This document shows positions 8,775-17,292 of a stretch of DNA of 64,000 nucleotides, piece by piece. The position numbers and the translations under genes are program-made. The stretch spans positions 248,001-312,000 of the forward strand of contig CAJXLT010000002.1 of NCBI GenBank assembly GCA_913056365.1. The letters are read 5' to 3'. The stretch's first letter is position 1; every line of letters starts with the position of its first letter. The notes beneath the pieces are model-generated. The model did not search any database. It saw nothing but the letters and a program-made list of their open reading frames with translations, and was not told the origin of the DNA. The DNA is from an uncultured Paenibacillaceae bacterium. Its GTDB lineage: Bacteria > Bacillota > Bacilli > Paenibacillales > K13.

Positions 8775-8993
8775 ATGGCTAAACCGGACAATCGCGCTGA
8801 CAATGTGGAGAAGCTGCAAAGTATGGTGCAGAACACATTAGAGAACGCCGAGGAGAGCGAGGAGTACTTGGCTGAATTTGCAGACGAGCTTCCCGCTTCC
8901 CAAGCCAAACAGATGCGTGAGAAGAATGAACGTCGCTGCCGAAGTGTAGAAGGCTTCCGTGAAGAAATCAAGGACGAGGCAAACGAGCATTAG
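8775..8993 (+). CDS. tlp: Small acid-soluble spore protein Tlp
   Basis: This 72-residue, highly charged, Gln/Glu/Asn-rich protein begins MAKPDNRADNVEKLQSMVQN and contains AEESEEYLAEFADELP. It is recognisable as the thioredoxin-like spore protein Tlp, made in the forespore. The frame is open further upstream, but CAGGAGGG just before the ATG at 8775 decides the start. It is monocistronic and ends at a strong bidirectional terminator shared with RNase Z. Confidence 0.92.
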   Translation: MAKPDNRADNVEKLQSMVQNTLENAEESEEYLAEFADELPASQAKQMREKNERRCRSVEGFREEIKDEANEH

Positions 8994-9012
8994 CAGGCCA
9001 ACCTAAACAAGG

Positions 9013-9049
9013 AATAAGGCTGTTCGCCACGATTGCGAACAGCCTTATT
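9013..9049. terminator. Bidirectional terminator between tlp and rnz
   Basis: Arms 9013-9027 and 9035-9049 form a perfect 15-base-pair stem around a seven-base loop. The right arm contains the stop codon of the convergent RNase Z gene. Confidence 0.85.
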
Positions 9050-10010
9050 CTGAACGATTTCCCTTGCGCGGAATGACATACGTCCAATGATCACGGGCGG
9101 CATAGGCATGGGTCAGATGCGCCCTTGCCTCAGTAACCAGCTGCTCCATCTCATCGCCTTTATAGCGGGAACTGAAATGCGTCATGATGAGGCATTGAAC
9201 CCCGCAATCCGCAGCAAGCTTGGCAGCCTGTTCACTTGTTGCGTGATAATAACGATGGGCTAACTCCGCTTCATCCTTGGCAAAGGTCGCTTCATGCACT
9301 AGTACATCAGCATTCTGCGCCAGCCTCCTCGATCCTTCACACAGCCGGGTATCCCCAAGTATCGTCACAATACGGCCTTGTATCGGATCGGACAAGTAAT
9401 GTGCGGACTGTAGTACTCGCCCATCCTCTAACGCAATGCTCGATTCCTTCTTGAATCGTGCATACAAGGGGCCCGGCGTAAGTCCTTCGCCCCTCAGCTT
9501 ATCCGTTAATAGCTTACCGGGTTTGTCTTTCTCTAGAACCCGATAGCCATAACTCTGAATGCGATGCTCTAACAGCGCTGCTTCCACAATGAAACCGTCA
9601 TCCTCGAATACTCGCCCATTTCCCTTCACATGTCCCTGTTCGTCCACATCCAGTTCTTCAATGACCAGCTCGTAATCCAGATGCGCTTGGCTGACACGCA
9701 TAGCTGTCTCTAGAAACTCCCGCACCCCGGGAGGGCCAATCAAGGTGAGCGGTGTGTCTCCGCCTTGGTAGGAACGGCTTGTCAGCAAGCCGGGCAAGCC
9801 GTAGAGATGGTCGCCATGCAGATGCGTGATGAAAATCTTCTCCAGCTTGCCGAGCTTAATAGACGAGTGCAGCACTTGATGCTGCGTCGCTTCCCCGCAA
9901 TCGAACAGCCAGAAGCTGCCTCGCTCCGCGTTCAGCTGCAGGGCAATCGCTGTTACGTTCCTTTCCTTCGAGGGCATGCCCGCTCCCGTTCCCAAAAACA
10001 CAAGTTCCAC
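9045..10010 (-). CDS. rnz: Ribonuclease Z (tRNA 3' endonuclease)
   Basis: This 321-residue beta-lactamase-fold endonuclease removes the 3' trailer of tRNA precursors. The N-terminus MELVFLGTGAGMPSKERN and the zinc motif THLHGDH (about residue 63) identify the short RNase Z/ElaC type. GDTR and THFSSRY in the second half are also family-typical. The start is GTG with GAGGACGA upstream. It lies just after metH, separated by a hairpin. Confidence 0.94.
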   Translation of the reverse strand: MELVFLGTGAGMPSKERNVTAIALQLNAERGSFWLFDCGEATQHQVLHSSIKLGKLEKIFITHLHGDHLYGLPGLLTSRSYQGGDTPLTLIGPPGVREFLETAMRVSQAHLDYELVIEELDVDEQGHVKGNGRVFEDDGFIVEAALLEHRIQSYGYRVLEKDKPGKLLTDKLRGEGLTPGPLYARFKKESSIALEDGRVLQSAHYLSDPIQGRIVTILGDTRLCEGSRRLAQNADVLVHEATFAKDEAELAHRYYHATSEQAAKLAADCGVQCLIMTHFSSRYKGDEMEQLVTEARAHLTHAYAARDHWTYVIPRKGNRSE

Positions 10011-10069
10011 TCGTCCTCACCCCCGATTCCAGATTGTATCCGTCATACATTACGATCGACGTCAAGGCT

Positions 10070-10103
10070 CGAACAGACGGCAACCAACGGTCCCGTCTGT
10101 TCG
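10070..10103 (-). terminator. Hairpin after metH
   Basis: CGAACAGACGG (10070-10080) and CCGTCTGTTCG (10093-10103) form an 11-base-pair stem just beyond the metH stop. There is no T run, so it may be a weak terminator or 3'-end stabiliser. Confidence 0.55.
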
Positions 10104-10112
10104 AACTTGCAC

Positions 10113-13100
10113 TTATTCGCCTTTGTCTACGTTGAAGTATCGCGCCTCCGGATGGGCGAATACCATCGCCGATACAGAAGCCTCCGGCTCCATCATCGAG
10201 CCTTCCGTCAGCTCCACCCCTATATCCTCTGGCTTCATCAGGTCGAACAACAGCTCCTGATCGTCCAGATTCGGACATGCCGGGTAACCGAAGGAGACAC
10301 GGATGCCCTGATAACGAGCACCGAACCGCTGCTTCATCGTCATATCCGCTGGGTCAGGGAAGCCCCATATATCCCGCATCATATGATGCACACGCTCCGC
10401 CAGTGCCTCCGCTGTCTCGAGCGCAACTGCTTGCAAGGCGTGAGAACGCAGATAATCGCCTTTATCCTTCCACTCCGTAGAGCGTTCCCGGATTTCCTTG
10501 CCGGCCGTCACCACTATGAATCCTACATAGTCCATTACGCCGCTGTCCACGGATTTCAAGAAATCCGCCAAGCAGAGATACGGCTCCTTGCTCTGGCGCG
10601 GGAAATCGAACGTCTTGATCAGCTTACTGTGGTCAGCGGGATCGTAAATCCGTATTGTGTTCCCCTGCGACTGTGCAGGGAAGAACCGGTACATCGCATT
10701 CGTTTCGAGGAAACCCTCATTCACCGCTTCTTGCAAAATGCCATCCACAACTTCCTTCAATTCGGTCGCCTTCGGGTCCCGATTCGCCAGCAATTCATCC
10801 ACTTTGCCCTTTAATCCGAGATGGTGACCAAGCAGCATCTGTAGATTGATATAAGGAGTCACATGGCTGATTGGATACTGCCGCAATACATGGCGCTCTG
10901 TGTCGGGCGGTGTGAATACAGGCTCATTCTGAGATACATTGGAACGCATCGGCTTGGCAGGCACTTGCTGTTGTTTCTTAGTTTTGCCCGATTCCTGTAC
11001 GTCCGATTCCTTCCACTCCCGCAGCTCCTCGATCATCCGTTGCCGATGGTCTGGATTGTTCAATTGGTTGGCTAAGTCCAAGCCGTTCATCGCATCCTTC
11101 GCATACAGCACAAGTCCTTCATATTCACGGGCAATTCGATTCCGGGTGAAGTTACGGGTCAGTGCTGCACCGCCGACCATAATCGGCACATCGATCCCGG
11201 CATTACGCAGATCCTGTGCGGTAACGACCATTTGCTGCGCGGACTTAACGAGCAGACCAGACAGACCGATCGCATCCGGCTTCTCCTTGCGGAACGCTTC
11301 TATTAACGTTTCTGGCGGTACTTTAATCCCTAAGTTAATAATATCATAGCCGTTGTTGGACAGGATGATCTCGACCAGATTTTTGCCAATGTCATGCACA
11401 TCGCCCTTAACTGTAGCTAGCAAAATCTTGCCTTTGGCCGCTGAATCAGCCTTCTCCATATGCGGCTCCAAGTGTGCGACTGCTGCTTTCATAGCCTCTG
11501 CACTCTGCAGCACCTCTGCGACAATCAACTCATTATTATTGAATAGTCGGCCGACTTCATCCATTCCAGCCATGAGCGGTCCGTTAATGATGTCTAACGG
11601 TTTGTATTTCGTCATCGCCTCATCTATATCTTTGTACAAGCCTTCCTTCGTTCCCTCCACGATGTAGCTGGCGAGTCTTTCCTCCAGTGTTAAGTTGGAC
11701 ACCTTCTCCTTCTTCTCCACTTTCTTCTCGCGGAAATGAGCGACGAATTCAGCAAGATTGTCATCATTCGTATCGAAGATCAGCGCTTCAGCAAGCCTGC
11801 GCTCCTCCTCCGGAATGGATGCGTAGCGTTCCAGCTTCTCAGTATTGACGATCGCGTAATCCAAGCCTGCTTTCGTCGCGTGGTACAGGTAGACCGAATT
11901 AATGACCTCACGACCGGCATTCGGCAGCCCGAACGAGACATTACTCACGCCGAGAATCGACTTGCAAGCTGGCAGCTCCTGCTTCAGCAAGGCGATACTG
12001 TCAATCGTTGCCTTCGCAGAGCCGATATACTGCGGATCACCCGAGCCTACCGGGAACATATTCGGATCGAAGATGATATCCTCCGGTTGGATGCCGTAAT
12101 CGTTCACCAGAATATCATAAGAACGCTTCGCAACACGAAGCTTGTCCTCGAGCCAAACAGCCATGCCCTGCTCATCAATCAACCCGACCACGACAGCAGC
12201 GCCATACTTGTGCACAAGCGGAACGACCTTCTCGAAGCGGTCCAAGCCATCCTCTAAGTTAATCGAATTAATGATCGCCTTGCCTTGAGAAAACTTCAAT
12301 CCCAGTTCAATGACTTCATGATCCGTGGAATCGATCATGAGCGGTACCTTGACCTTCTTCACTACTTGCTGTAAGAAAGTCGTCATATCCTGATGCTCGT
12401 CCCGCTCAGAATCCTGCAAGTTAATATCGATAATGTGCGCGCCGCCCTTCACTTGCGCACGGGCAATCTCTGAAGCTTCCTCATACTTGCCTTCGGCAAT
12501 CAACCGCTTGAACTTACGCGAGCCGAGCACATTCGTCCGTTCACCAACCATGAGCGGCCGATTATCTTCCTCCACATAGAGCACTTCTATACCGGATACA
12601 GCCGCCGGATGCGTGCCACCGCTCGGACGTGGCTTAAACTGCTTCATCGTCTCCGCAAGCACGCGAATATGCTCAGGCGTCGTCCCGCAGCAGCCGCCGG
12701 CGATGTTCAACCAGCCCTGCTCAGCGAACCCAGCCAGCTTCTTCGCAAGTGATTCAGGTGATTCGTGGTAATGCCCATTCTCGTCGGGCAGACCCGCATT
12801 CGGATAACAGCTGATCGCAGCCTTCGACACCTCAGACAGTGTACGAACATGGTCACGCATGAATTCCGGTCCCGTCGCACAGTTTAATCCGATCGAGACA
12901 GGTTCGAGATGCTCCAGTGAAATATAGAAGGCGTCAATCGCTTGACCGGCCAGCGTCGTACCCATCGGCTCGATCGTACCGGAGATCATAATCGGAAGCT
13001 TCTTGCCGAGCGTCTCGAAAGCGCGGTGAATGCCAATGCTTCCAGCCTTCACATTCAACGTATCCTGCGACGTCTCCATGAGCAGCACATCAACCCCTGC

Positions 13101-13559
13101 TTCGACGAGCGCAAGTGCCTGCTCATAATAGCTGTCCACCAGCTCATCGAAAGTGACGCCGCCCGTAACAGCAAGTGTCTTCGTCGTCGGACCGAGAGCG
13201 CCTGCCACATAACGCGGCCATGTCGGTGTCGAATACTTCTCCGCAGCATCGATCGCCAGCTTCGCTGCAGCGAGATTCAGCTCACGCGCCCGCTCAGGTA
13301 TATCGTATTCAGCAAGCACGACACTCGTCGAGCCGAACGTGTTCGTCTCAATAATATCGGCACCTGCATCCAAATAAGCTTCATGGATGTCCCGCAGCAA
13401 GTCCGGACGAGTGACGCATAACAGCTCATTACAGCCGTCATATTCCTCCCCGCCGAAGTCATCCGCAGTCAAGTTCGCCTGTTGAATCATCGTACCCATT
13501 GCACCGTCTAATACCAAGATTTTATTCTGCATCTGTTCTTGCAAAGTCGGTTTCGCCAT
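10113..13559 (-). CDS. metH: Cobalamin-dependent methionine synthase
   Basis: This cytoplasmic enzyme of 1148 residues transfers the methyl group of 5-methyltetrahydrofolate to homocysteine via cobalamin. Domains in order: homocysteine-binding barrel (~1-325, zinc Cys in NCATGP and GGCCGTTPEH), pterin-binding barrel (~340-610, GERTNVLGSRKF), cap and B12-binding Rossmann domain (~640-880, axial His in DVHDIGKN), and AdoMet reactivation domain (~900-1148, RFFPAQ and YPACPNLDDQ). All modules are complete and the length is normal. No S-box or B12 riboswitch is recognisable upstream (13560-13790). It is divergent from acireductone dioxygenase, another methionine-cycle gene. Confidence 0.96.
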   Translation of the reverse strand: MAKPTLQEQMQNKILVLDGAMGTMIQQANLTADDFGGEEYDGCNELLCVTRPDLLRDIHEAYLDAGADIIETNTFGSTSVVLAEYDIPERARELNLAAAKLAIDAAEKYSTPTWPRYVAGALGPTTKTLAVTGGVTFDELVDSYYEQALALVEAGVDVLLMETSQDTLNVKAGSIGIHRAFETLGKKLPIMISGTIEPMGTTLAGQAIDAFYISLEHLEPVSIGLNCATGPEFMRDHVRTLSEVSKAAISCYPNAGLPDENGHYHESPESLAKKLAGFAEQGWLNIAGGCCGTTPEHIRVLAETMKQFKPRPSGGTHPAAVSGIEVLYVEEDNRPLMVGERTNVLGSRKFKRLIAEGKYEEASEIARAQVKGGAHIIDINLQDSERDEHQDMTTFLQQVVKKVKVPLMIDSTDHEVIELGLKFSQGKAIINSINLEDGLDRFEKVVPLVHKYGAAVVVGLIDEQGMAVWLEDKLRVAKRSYDILVNDYGIQPEDIIFDPNMFPVGSGDPQYIGSAKATIDSIALLKQELPACKSILGVSNVSFGLPNAGREVINSVYLYHATKAGLDYAIVNTEKLERYASIPEEERRLAEALIFDTNDDNLAEFVAHFREKKVEKKEKVSNLTLEERLASYIVEGTKEGLYKDIDEAMTKYKPLDIINGPLMAGMDEVGRLFNNNELIVAEVLQSAEAMKAAVAHLEPHMEKADSAAKGKILLATVKGDVHDIGKNLVEIILSNNGYDIINLGIKVPPETLIEAFRKEKPDAIGLSGLLVKSAQQMVVTAQDLRNAGIDVPIMVGGAALTRNFTRNRIAREYEGLVLYAKDAMNGLDLANQLNNPDHRQRMIEELREWKESDVQESGKTKKQQQVPAKPMRSNVSQNEPVFTPPDTERHVLRQYPISHVTPYINLQMLLGHHLGLKGKVDELLANRDPKATELKEVVDGILQEAVNEGFLETNAMYRFFPAQSQGNTIRIYDPADHSKLIKTFDFPRQSKEPYLCLADFLKSVDSGVMDYVGFIVVTAGKEIRERSTEWKDKGDYLRSHALQAVALETAEALAERVHHMMRDIWGFPDPADMTMKQRFGARYQGIRVSFGYPACPNLDDQELLFDLMKPEDIGVELTEGSMMEPEASVSAMVFAHPEARYFNVDKGE

Positions 13560-13713
13560 TCCACTGCTCCTCCTCAGTCTATCGCACCGTCATTAGCAGC
13601 ATCCCGCTGGTGACAGGGTTCGCGCATACATGTAGTGAGTACTAGTCTATCAAATCTCACATAAAATTTCCATTGAATTCATAGTTGTTCACTCGGATTT
13701 CAATTGTTAATGG

Positions 13714-13743
13714 TCGACAAGCCGTGAGCCTTTCCTCTATAAT
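13714..13743 (+). promoter_or_regulatory. Probable promoter of the acireductone dioxygenase gene
   Basis: TCGACA (13714-13719), an 18-base spacer and a perfect TATAAT (13738-13743) precede the ribosome site. The -35 is imperfect. Confidence 0.5.
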
Positions 13744-13798
13744 AAAGGATATCTGAACTGAAATCCTAGAGAATTTTATGAAAAGCGAGGGAACCACC

Positions 13799-14341
13799 AT
13801 GGCAGAAATTCGCATTCGCAACACCAATGAGCGCATATCCGGCGAGGACAATGTGAAAGCATTCTTGGATAAGCAAGAAGTGCTGTATGAGCACTGGGAA
13901 CCAACTAAGTTGCCGGAAGCATTGCGGGAGAACTTTCAACTAAGCGACGAAGACAAGGCACAGATCCTGTCCACCTTCGATGCGGAAATTCGCGACCTGG
14001 CTGGACGACGCGGCTACAAAACATGGGATGTGATCGCATTATCTGAGGCTACGCCGAACTTAGAGGAACTGTTGAAGAAATTCGAACAGGTGCATACACA
14101 TACCGAAGACGAAGTGCGCGCTATTACAGCTGGCAAGGGCATCTTCATAATTAAGGGTGATGATGAAACCGGCTATTTCGACGTAGAGCTGACTGCAGGC
14201 GATGTCATATCCGTACCGGAAGGCAAGCCGCACTTCTTCACCTTAATGGAGAACAAGCAGATCGTAGCTGTGCGGCTGTTCATCGAAACCGAGGGTTGGA
14301 TTGCGCACAAATTCGAAGATCCTGCATTCCAGAACGGCTAA
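13799..14341 (+). CDS. mtnD: Acireductone dioxygenase (cupin)
   Basis: This 180-residue cupin belongs to the methionine salvage pathway, where it oxidises acireductone to the keto-acid precursor of methionine (or a by-product, depending on metal). Metal ligands are visible in VHTHTEDEVRAI (HxH...E) and the later His in PEGKPHFFTL. The ATG at 13799 has GCGAGGGAA upstream; an ATG 21 bases earlier lacks a ribosome site. The other salvage genes (mtnA, mtnK, mtnW, mtnX, mtnB) are not adjacent, so here it stands alone next to divergent metH. Confidence 0.9.
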   Translation: MAEIRIRNTNERISGEDNVKAFLDKQEVLYEHWEPTKLPEALRENFQLSDEDKAQILSTFDAEIRDLAGRRGYKTWDVIALSEATPNLEELLKKFEQVHTHTEDEVRAITAGKGIFIIKGDDETGYFDVELTAGDVISVPEGKPHFFTLMENKQIVAVRLFIETEGWIAHKFEDPAFQNG

Positions 14342-14393
14342 GGAATCGATTGTCGTGCATAGTTGAAGCTATAATGCTTCATCGAGACCATCT

Positions 14394-14434
14394 AAATAAG
14401 CTGCTCGGCCGTTGAGGCTCGAGCAGCTTATTTT
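14394..14434. terminator. Bidirectional terminator after mtnD
   Basis: AAATAAGCTGCTCG (14394-14407) pairs with the arm at 14420-14433, leaving A/T-rich tails on both strands between two convergent genes. Confidence 0.8.
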
Positions 14435-14459
14435 AGATCAGATACCGCTTCACAACTGA

Positions 14460-15260
14460 TTATCCGCCGTTCAGTTTGTCCAATATCGGGAATAACTCGC
14501 GCAAATTCTGAATTTCGTAATCAGGAACCGCATCATCCGTTAACGGACGTCCGTGCCGATTGATCCATACACTCGGCATACCGGCACTGTTGGCACCCTT
14601 AATATCTGTCGTCAGCTTATCACCAACCATCACAGCGGCATGCGGATCAATCTCTGCCATTCCCAGCACATGCGAATATAGTTGCGGGGACGGCTTGCCT
14701 TCTCCGAAACCGCCGGAAATTACAATATGATCGAAATAAGGTGCGAGCTTCGGCTCTCCCTTCAGCTTCTCTGACTGCAAGTCTGGGGAGCCGTTCGTTA
14801 ACAACACAAGCTTGTATTGTCCCTTCAGCGCATCCAGCACCTCGTACGTCTCCTCGTATACAATCGGTCGAGTACGGCGCTCTGCATGGAACTTCTCAGC
14901 TAGTTCGTGACCGAGCTCCGAATCATCCACACCGACTGCCTTCAGCCCTTGCGTCCAAGCGTCTCTGCGATAACCTGGTGCAATGTCCCGCAGCTTGGCG
15001 AACATCGGATGCACATCATCATGGAAATTCCCCCACAAGCCTTCGAGCGGATTAATACCGATATTCTTCGTGAAAGGGTAAGTCTCGTAAGTCGCATAGA
15101 GGGAGAATGCCGCTTTACGCACTTCATCCTCCAGCTGCTCTGGATTCACATTGCGCAGATCAGCAGCATACTGACACACCGCTTCAAAAGACTCCTTCAC
15201 ACTGCGGTCATCCCATAACAGCGTATCATCCAAATCAAACACTACAGCCTCAATTGTCAT
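14460..15260 (-). CDS. HAD-superfamily hydrolase (YjjG-like subfamily)
   Basis: This 266-residue phosphatase has the nucleophile motif VVFDLDDTLLWDD at residues ~6-18, LLTNGS (motif II), a Lys in GEGKPSPQLY (motif III) and GDKLTTDIKGA (motif IV). A helical cap lies between motifs I and II, as in subfamily IA enzymes such as nucleotidase YjjG. The physiological substrate cannot be read from sequence. GAGGGAGAAAC supplies the ribosome site. The downstream membrane-protein gene at 15276-15803 is actually upstream in transcription, about 15 bases away, so the two probably share a transcript. Confidence 0.85.
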   Translation of the reverse strand: MTIEAVVFDLDDTLLWDDRSVKESFEAVCQYAADLRNVNPEQLEDEVRKAAFSLYATYETYPFTKNIGINPLEGLWGNFHDDVHPMFAKLRDIAPGYRRDAWTQGLKAVGVDDSELGHELAEKFHAERRTRPIVYEETYEVLDALKGQYKLVLLTNGSPDLQSEKLKGEPKLAPYFDHIVISGGFGEGKPSPQLYSHVLGMAEIDPHAAVMVGDKLTTDIKGANSAGMPSVWINRHGRPLTDDAVPDYEIQNLRELFPILDKLNGG

Positions 15261-15275
15261 CCCGTTTCTCCCTCT

Positions 15276-15803
15276 CTATGATTGATTGCCTCCGGCTTCC
15301 TTGTACATAGGTATGTCATGCCGCTGCACAAACAATAGCAGTCGCTCTGCCATTCGATCCGTCGGATACAGGTTCATCATACGCGAGAAGAACCACTTGC
15401 GCCGCTTACTCTTGAAGTCAATCGCAACATAACCGTCCCCAGCCGTTACAGAAGCAATATCCTTCGCCTCTACGATTTGATCCCTTCCCAATCGGCGGGT
15501 AGATATAAAGGACCGTCCAATTTTCAAATAAGGACGACGAAGAAAATACACAATTGCCAAAAAAGAATAGGCCGAGACCGTTACCCAGAACAACGGATCT
15601 TCACCAGCTTGCGAGCCGTACAGTAAAACAAACAACGAAACGATCGCAATCATCGTAATCGGCAAAATGATGCTCCTGCCTCGAATCTTCTCTGTCCCGT
15701 CTGCTTGCAGCTGTACACCGGGCAACGTCTTCTCCTGCTTGCTGCGCTGCTTGCTCACCTGATCATAATTGCGTTCCACCATGCGCTTCCATTTGCGCGA
15801 CAC
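15276..15803 (-). CDS. Conserved membrane protein, function unknown
   Basis: This ~175-residue protein has a charged N-terminal tail, two adjacent membrane segments (SIILPITMIAIVSLFVLLYG and DPLFWVTVSAYSFLAIVYFL) and a soluble C-terminal domain of about 85 residues. That domain (IGRSFISTRRLGRDQIVEAK, then GYVAIDFKS) resembles bacterial PH-like domains. The frame opens earlier at 15824, but GGAGGG seven bases before a GTG codon fixes 15803. It is probably cotranscribed with the HAD gene. Confidence 0.65.
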   Translation of the reverse strand: MSRKWKRMVERNYDQVSKQRSKQEKTLPGVQLQADGTEKIRGRSIILPITMIAIVSLFVLLYGSQAGEDPLFWVTVSAYSFLAIVYFLRRPYLKIGRSFISTRRLGRDQIVEAKDIASVTAGDGYVAIDFKSKRRKWFFSRMMNLYPTDRMAERLLLFVQRHDIPMYKEAGGNQS

Positions 15804-15854
15804 TGACCATCCCTCCGCATTCATTCGCTAATGTGTATAGATGCTTGCCTTGTA

Positions 15855-16061
15855 CTAGTGCTTCCTCTTCTTACGGTCCGCGTCGCTCGCTTCATCCGTG
15901 AATTCGATGTTATCCAATTGCGAGCGGAGGTTCCTCTTGAAGCTATCTATATAACGGCGGCGGAGCTCGCTCTGCTCCTTCGTCTCATCAGCAGTTAACC
16001 CGCTCGTCTTGCTCTTCTTGGCGAGCTCATTAATCCGCTTAACCATCTCATCGAATTGCAT
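15855..16061 (-). CDS. DUF896 family protein (YnzC-like)
   Basis: This 68-residue protein is helical and basic (FDEMVKRINELAKKSKTSGL, then ELRRRYIDSFKRNL), the signature of DUF896. B. subtilis YnzC belongs to the family and is encoded in the yneA-yneB-ynzC SOS operon beside lexA. Here it lies about 600 bases beyond yneA and could be reached by read-through only past a terminator. The ATG at 16061 follows GGAGGGG by six bases; a TTG two codons earlier is too close. Confidence 0.85.
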   Translation of the reverse strand: MQFDEMVKRINELAKKSKTSGLTADETKEQSELRRRYIDSFKRNLRSQLDNIEFTDEASDADRKKRKH

Positions 16062-16302
16062 GCCCAACCCCTCCTGTCCTAAGGTACTACTTTGCCATGA
16101 TGCAGGAGGATTGTCAAGATAGCTGTAGCTTACTCGTCCGATAGCGACAAGCGAGCTGTTAGTAACTTTTCGAGTCTATTCAGCTGGTCCTCTATGGAAC
16201 TGGCTCACCTTATTCGCATAAGACACTCGCTCGATGGGATACTCGATGGGATACATAAGGATTATCCGCGTTGTCCATTGCTCACAAGTAGAGGAAGTAT
16301 AC

Positions 16303-16456
16303 GGTCTTATAGTCACCGATACGCAACAAAGTGGAGCAATAAAGGGAGCATATGGTCTTATACTGCTGCCTCTACTATACTTACATTACTTTCAACACGA
16401 ACAAGACCAATCAGTTCCGCTAATTTGAGACAGCACCTCAATTCACACGCAATAAG
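16303..16456 (+). repeat. Dispersed repeat element, copy A (undescribed)
   Basis: Blocks in order: GGTCTTAT (16303-16310), TGGTCTTAT (16353-16361), TTACAT (16381-16386), AAGACCAAT followed by CAGTTC (16403-16417), CAGCA (16431) and AATAAG (16451). The same blocks occur in the same order and orientation at 33236-33434. In both copies the first two GGTCTTAT octamers are exactly 51 bases apart. It occupies the gene-free stretch 16068-16658, in which no credible gene was found. Confidence 0.6.
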
Positions 16457-16520
16457 TCCACATTTTCCCATTATATTTCGCAAGGAACTGGACCCACAAG
16501 AAATCTAAAACTACAATCAT

Positions 16521-16557
16521 AAACAAATAAAACTGACAAAGCGTATAGCTCTGCCAG
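16521..16557 (-). terminator. Terminator downstream of yneA
   Basis: On the minus strand CTGGCAGAGC pairs with GCTTTGTCAG (16548-16557 with 16533-16542, two G-T pairs) and is followed by TTTTATTTGTTT. It lies about 100 bases past the yneA stop. Confidence 0.65.
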
Positions 16558-16658
16558 CTTTCATCCCGGACCATATTGTGGGTGCCCTTATATATTCAGT
16601 TGTTTCGCAGAAGACTGTTCAAATGCGACTACCAATCAGCACTCCCTTGTAGCACTTG

Positions 16659-17132
16659 TTATGGCAGCAGAATTACCTGTCCTTCATAAATCACACTCTG
16701 CTCCATAGCATTCAAGTTCTTCAACTTATAGATGTATTCTCTGATATCCATGCCTTCCGGTGCATGAGACCGAGCAATTGCCCATAATGTATCCCCCGCC
16801 AGCACGACATGCTGCTCCAAGGCAGCTTCAGCATCACCAGAATGAAGTGAATAAGCTGCGGGATCGGATTGAGATGTTACAATTACCGCTCCATCTGAAT
16901 CAAGTCCCTCCTCTGAACCGAAAGACTTCTGAATAAATGCACCGAACATAAGGCTTAGTAATATGAACACAGCTACCAAAATTACACGAATGCCAGTAAT
17001 CTGCTTATCAGCAAACAAACGGAATCTCTTGTTGCGCACCTGTTGATTATGTATAGAAGCATGTGTTGAACTACCTTGCATTCCAGAAGTAGTAGAATAA
17101 GAATACCATTGTACACCGCTCGCATGTGCCAT
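16659..17132 (-). CDS. yneA: YneA-like SOS cell-division suppressor with LysM domain
   Basis: This 157-residue protein has a basic N-terminal region ending NKRFRLF, one membrane segment (GIRVILVAVFILLSLMFGAF) and a C-terminal LysM module starting HVVLAGDTLWAIARSH and ending YEGQVILLP. Topology and position, divergent from lexA across LexA boxes, match B. subtilis YneA, which halts septation during DNA damage. TTGGAG nine bases before the ATG at 17132 decides the start. The N-terminal segment is longer than in the Bacillus protein. SOS regulation is supported by the boxes at 17145-17215. Confidence 0.85.
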   Translation of the reverse strand: MAHASGVQWYSYSTTSGMQGSSTHASIHNQQVRNKRFRLFADKQITGIRVILVAVFILLSLMFGAFIQKSFGSEEGLDSDGAVIVTSQSDPAAYSLHSGDAEAALEQHVVLAGDTLWAIARSHAPEGMDIREYIYKLKNLNAMEQSVIYEGQVILLP

Positions 17133-17144
17133 GATTATCAACTC

Positions 17145-17158
17145 CAAACATTTGTTCT
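17145..17158 (-). promoter_or_regulatory. LexA box 1 (yneA-proximal)
   Basis: The minus strand reads AGAACAAATGTTTG, one base off the Bacillus LexA consensus CGAACRNRYGTTYG. It overlaps the yneA ribosome-site region. Confidence 0.75.
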
Positions 17159-17173
17159 GAAAATAGAGTAACA

Positions 17174-17187
17174 CGAACGGGTGTTTG
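17174..17187. promoter_or_regulatory. LexA box 2
   Basis: CGAACGGGTGTTTG is a full match to CGAACRNRYGTTYG in the yneA-lexA intergenic region. Confidence 0.85.
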
Positions 17188-17201
17188 TGTCAATGAAAAA
17201 G

Positions 17202-17215
17202 CGAACAAATGTTTT
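17202..17215. promoter_or_regulatory. LexA box 3
   Basis: CGAACAAATGTTTT matches the LexA consensus except the last base. Confidence 0.8.
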
Positions 17216-17228
17216 TTAGAACTTATGT

Positions 17229-17257
17229 TTGTGCGAACTCCGGTTCTATGATATACT
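17229..17257 (+). promoter_or_regulatory. Probable lexA promoter
   Basis: TTGTGC (17229-17234), a 17-base spacer and TATACT (17252-17257). LexA box 4 lies in the spacer, as expected for autorepression. Confidence 0.6.
17234..17247 (+). promoter_or_regulatory. LexA box 4 (lexA-proximal)
   Basis: CGAACTCCGGTTCT keeps both GAAC/GTTC half-sites but departs at the inner purine and last base. It lies within the lexA promoter spacer. Confidence 0.65.
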
Positions 17258-17292
17258 ATCTTGTAATTAAATGAGAATTTGGGGGGAGCACT

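Noticed and set aside
9765-10814. 349-codon open frame on the plus strand opposite rnz and metH
   Set aside because: It covers two well-supported opposite-strand genes and has no domain; high-GC antisense frames of this kind are common here.
13560-13790. SAM (S-box), T-box or cobalamin riboswitch upstream of metH
   Set aside because: None of the conserved core sequences could be found by eye on either strand; a covariance search would be needed to be sure.
16194-16508. Open frames of 64-104 codons in the gene-free stretch before yneA
   Set aside because: No ribosome site and low-likelihood residues; the region is better explained by the repeat element.
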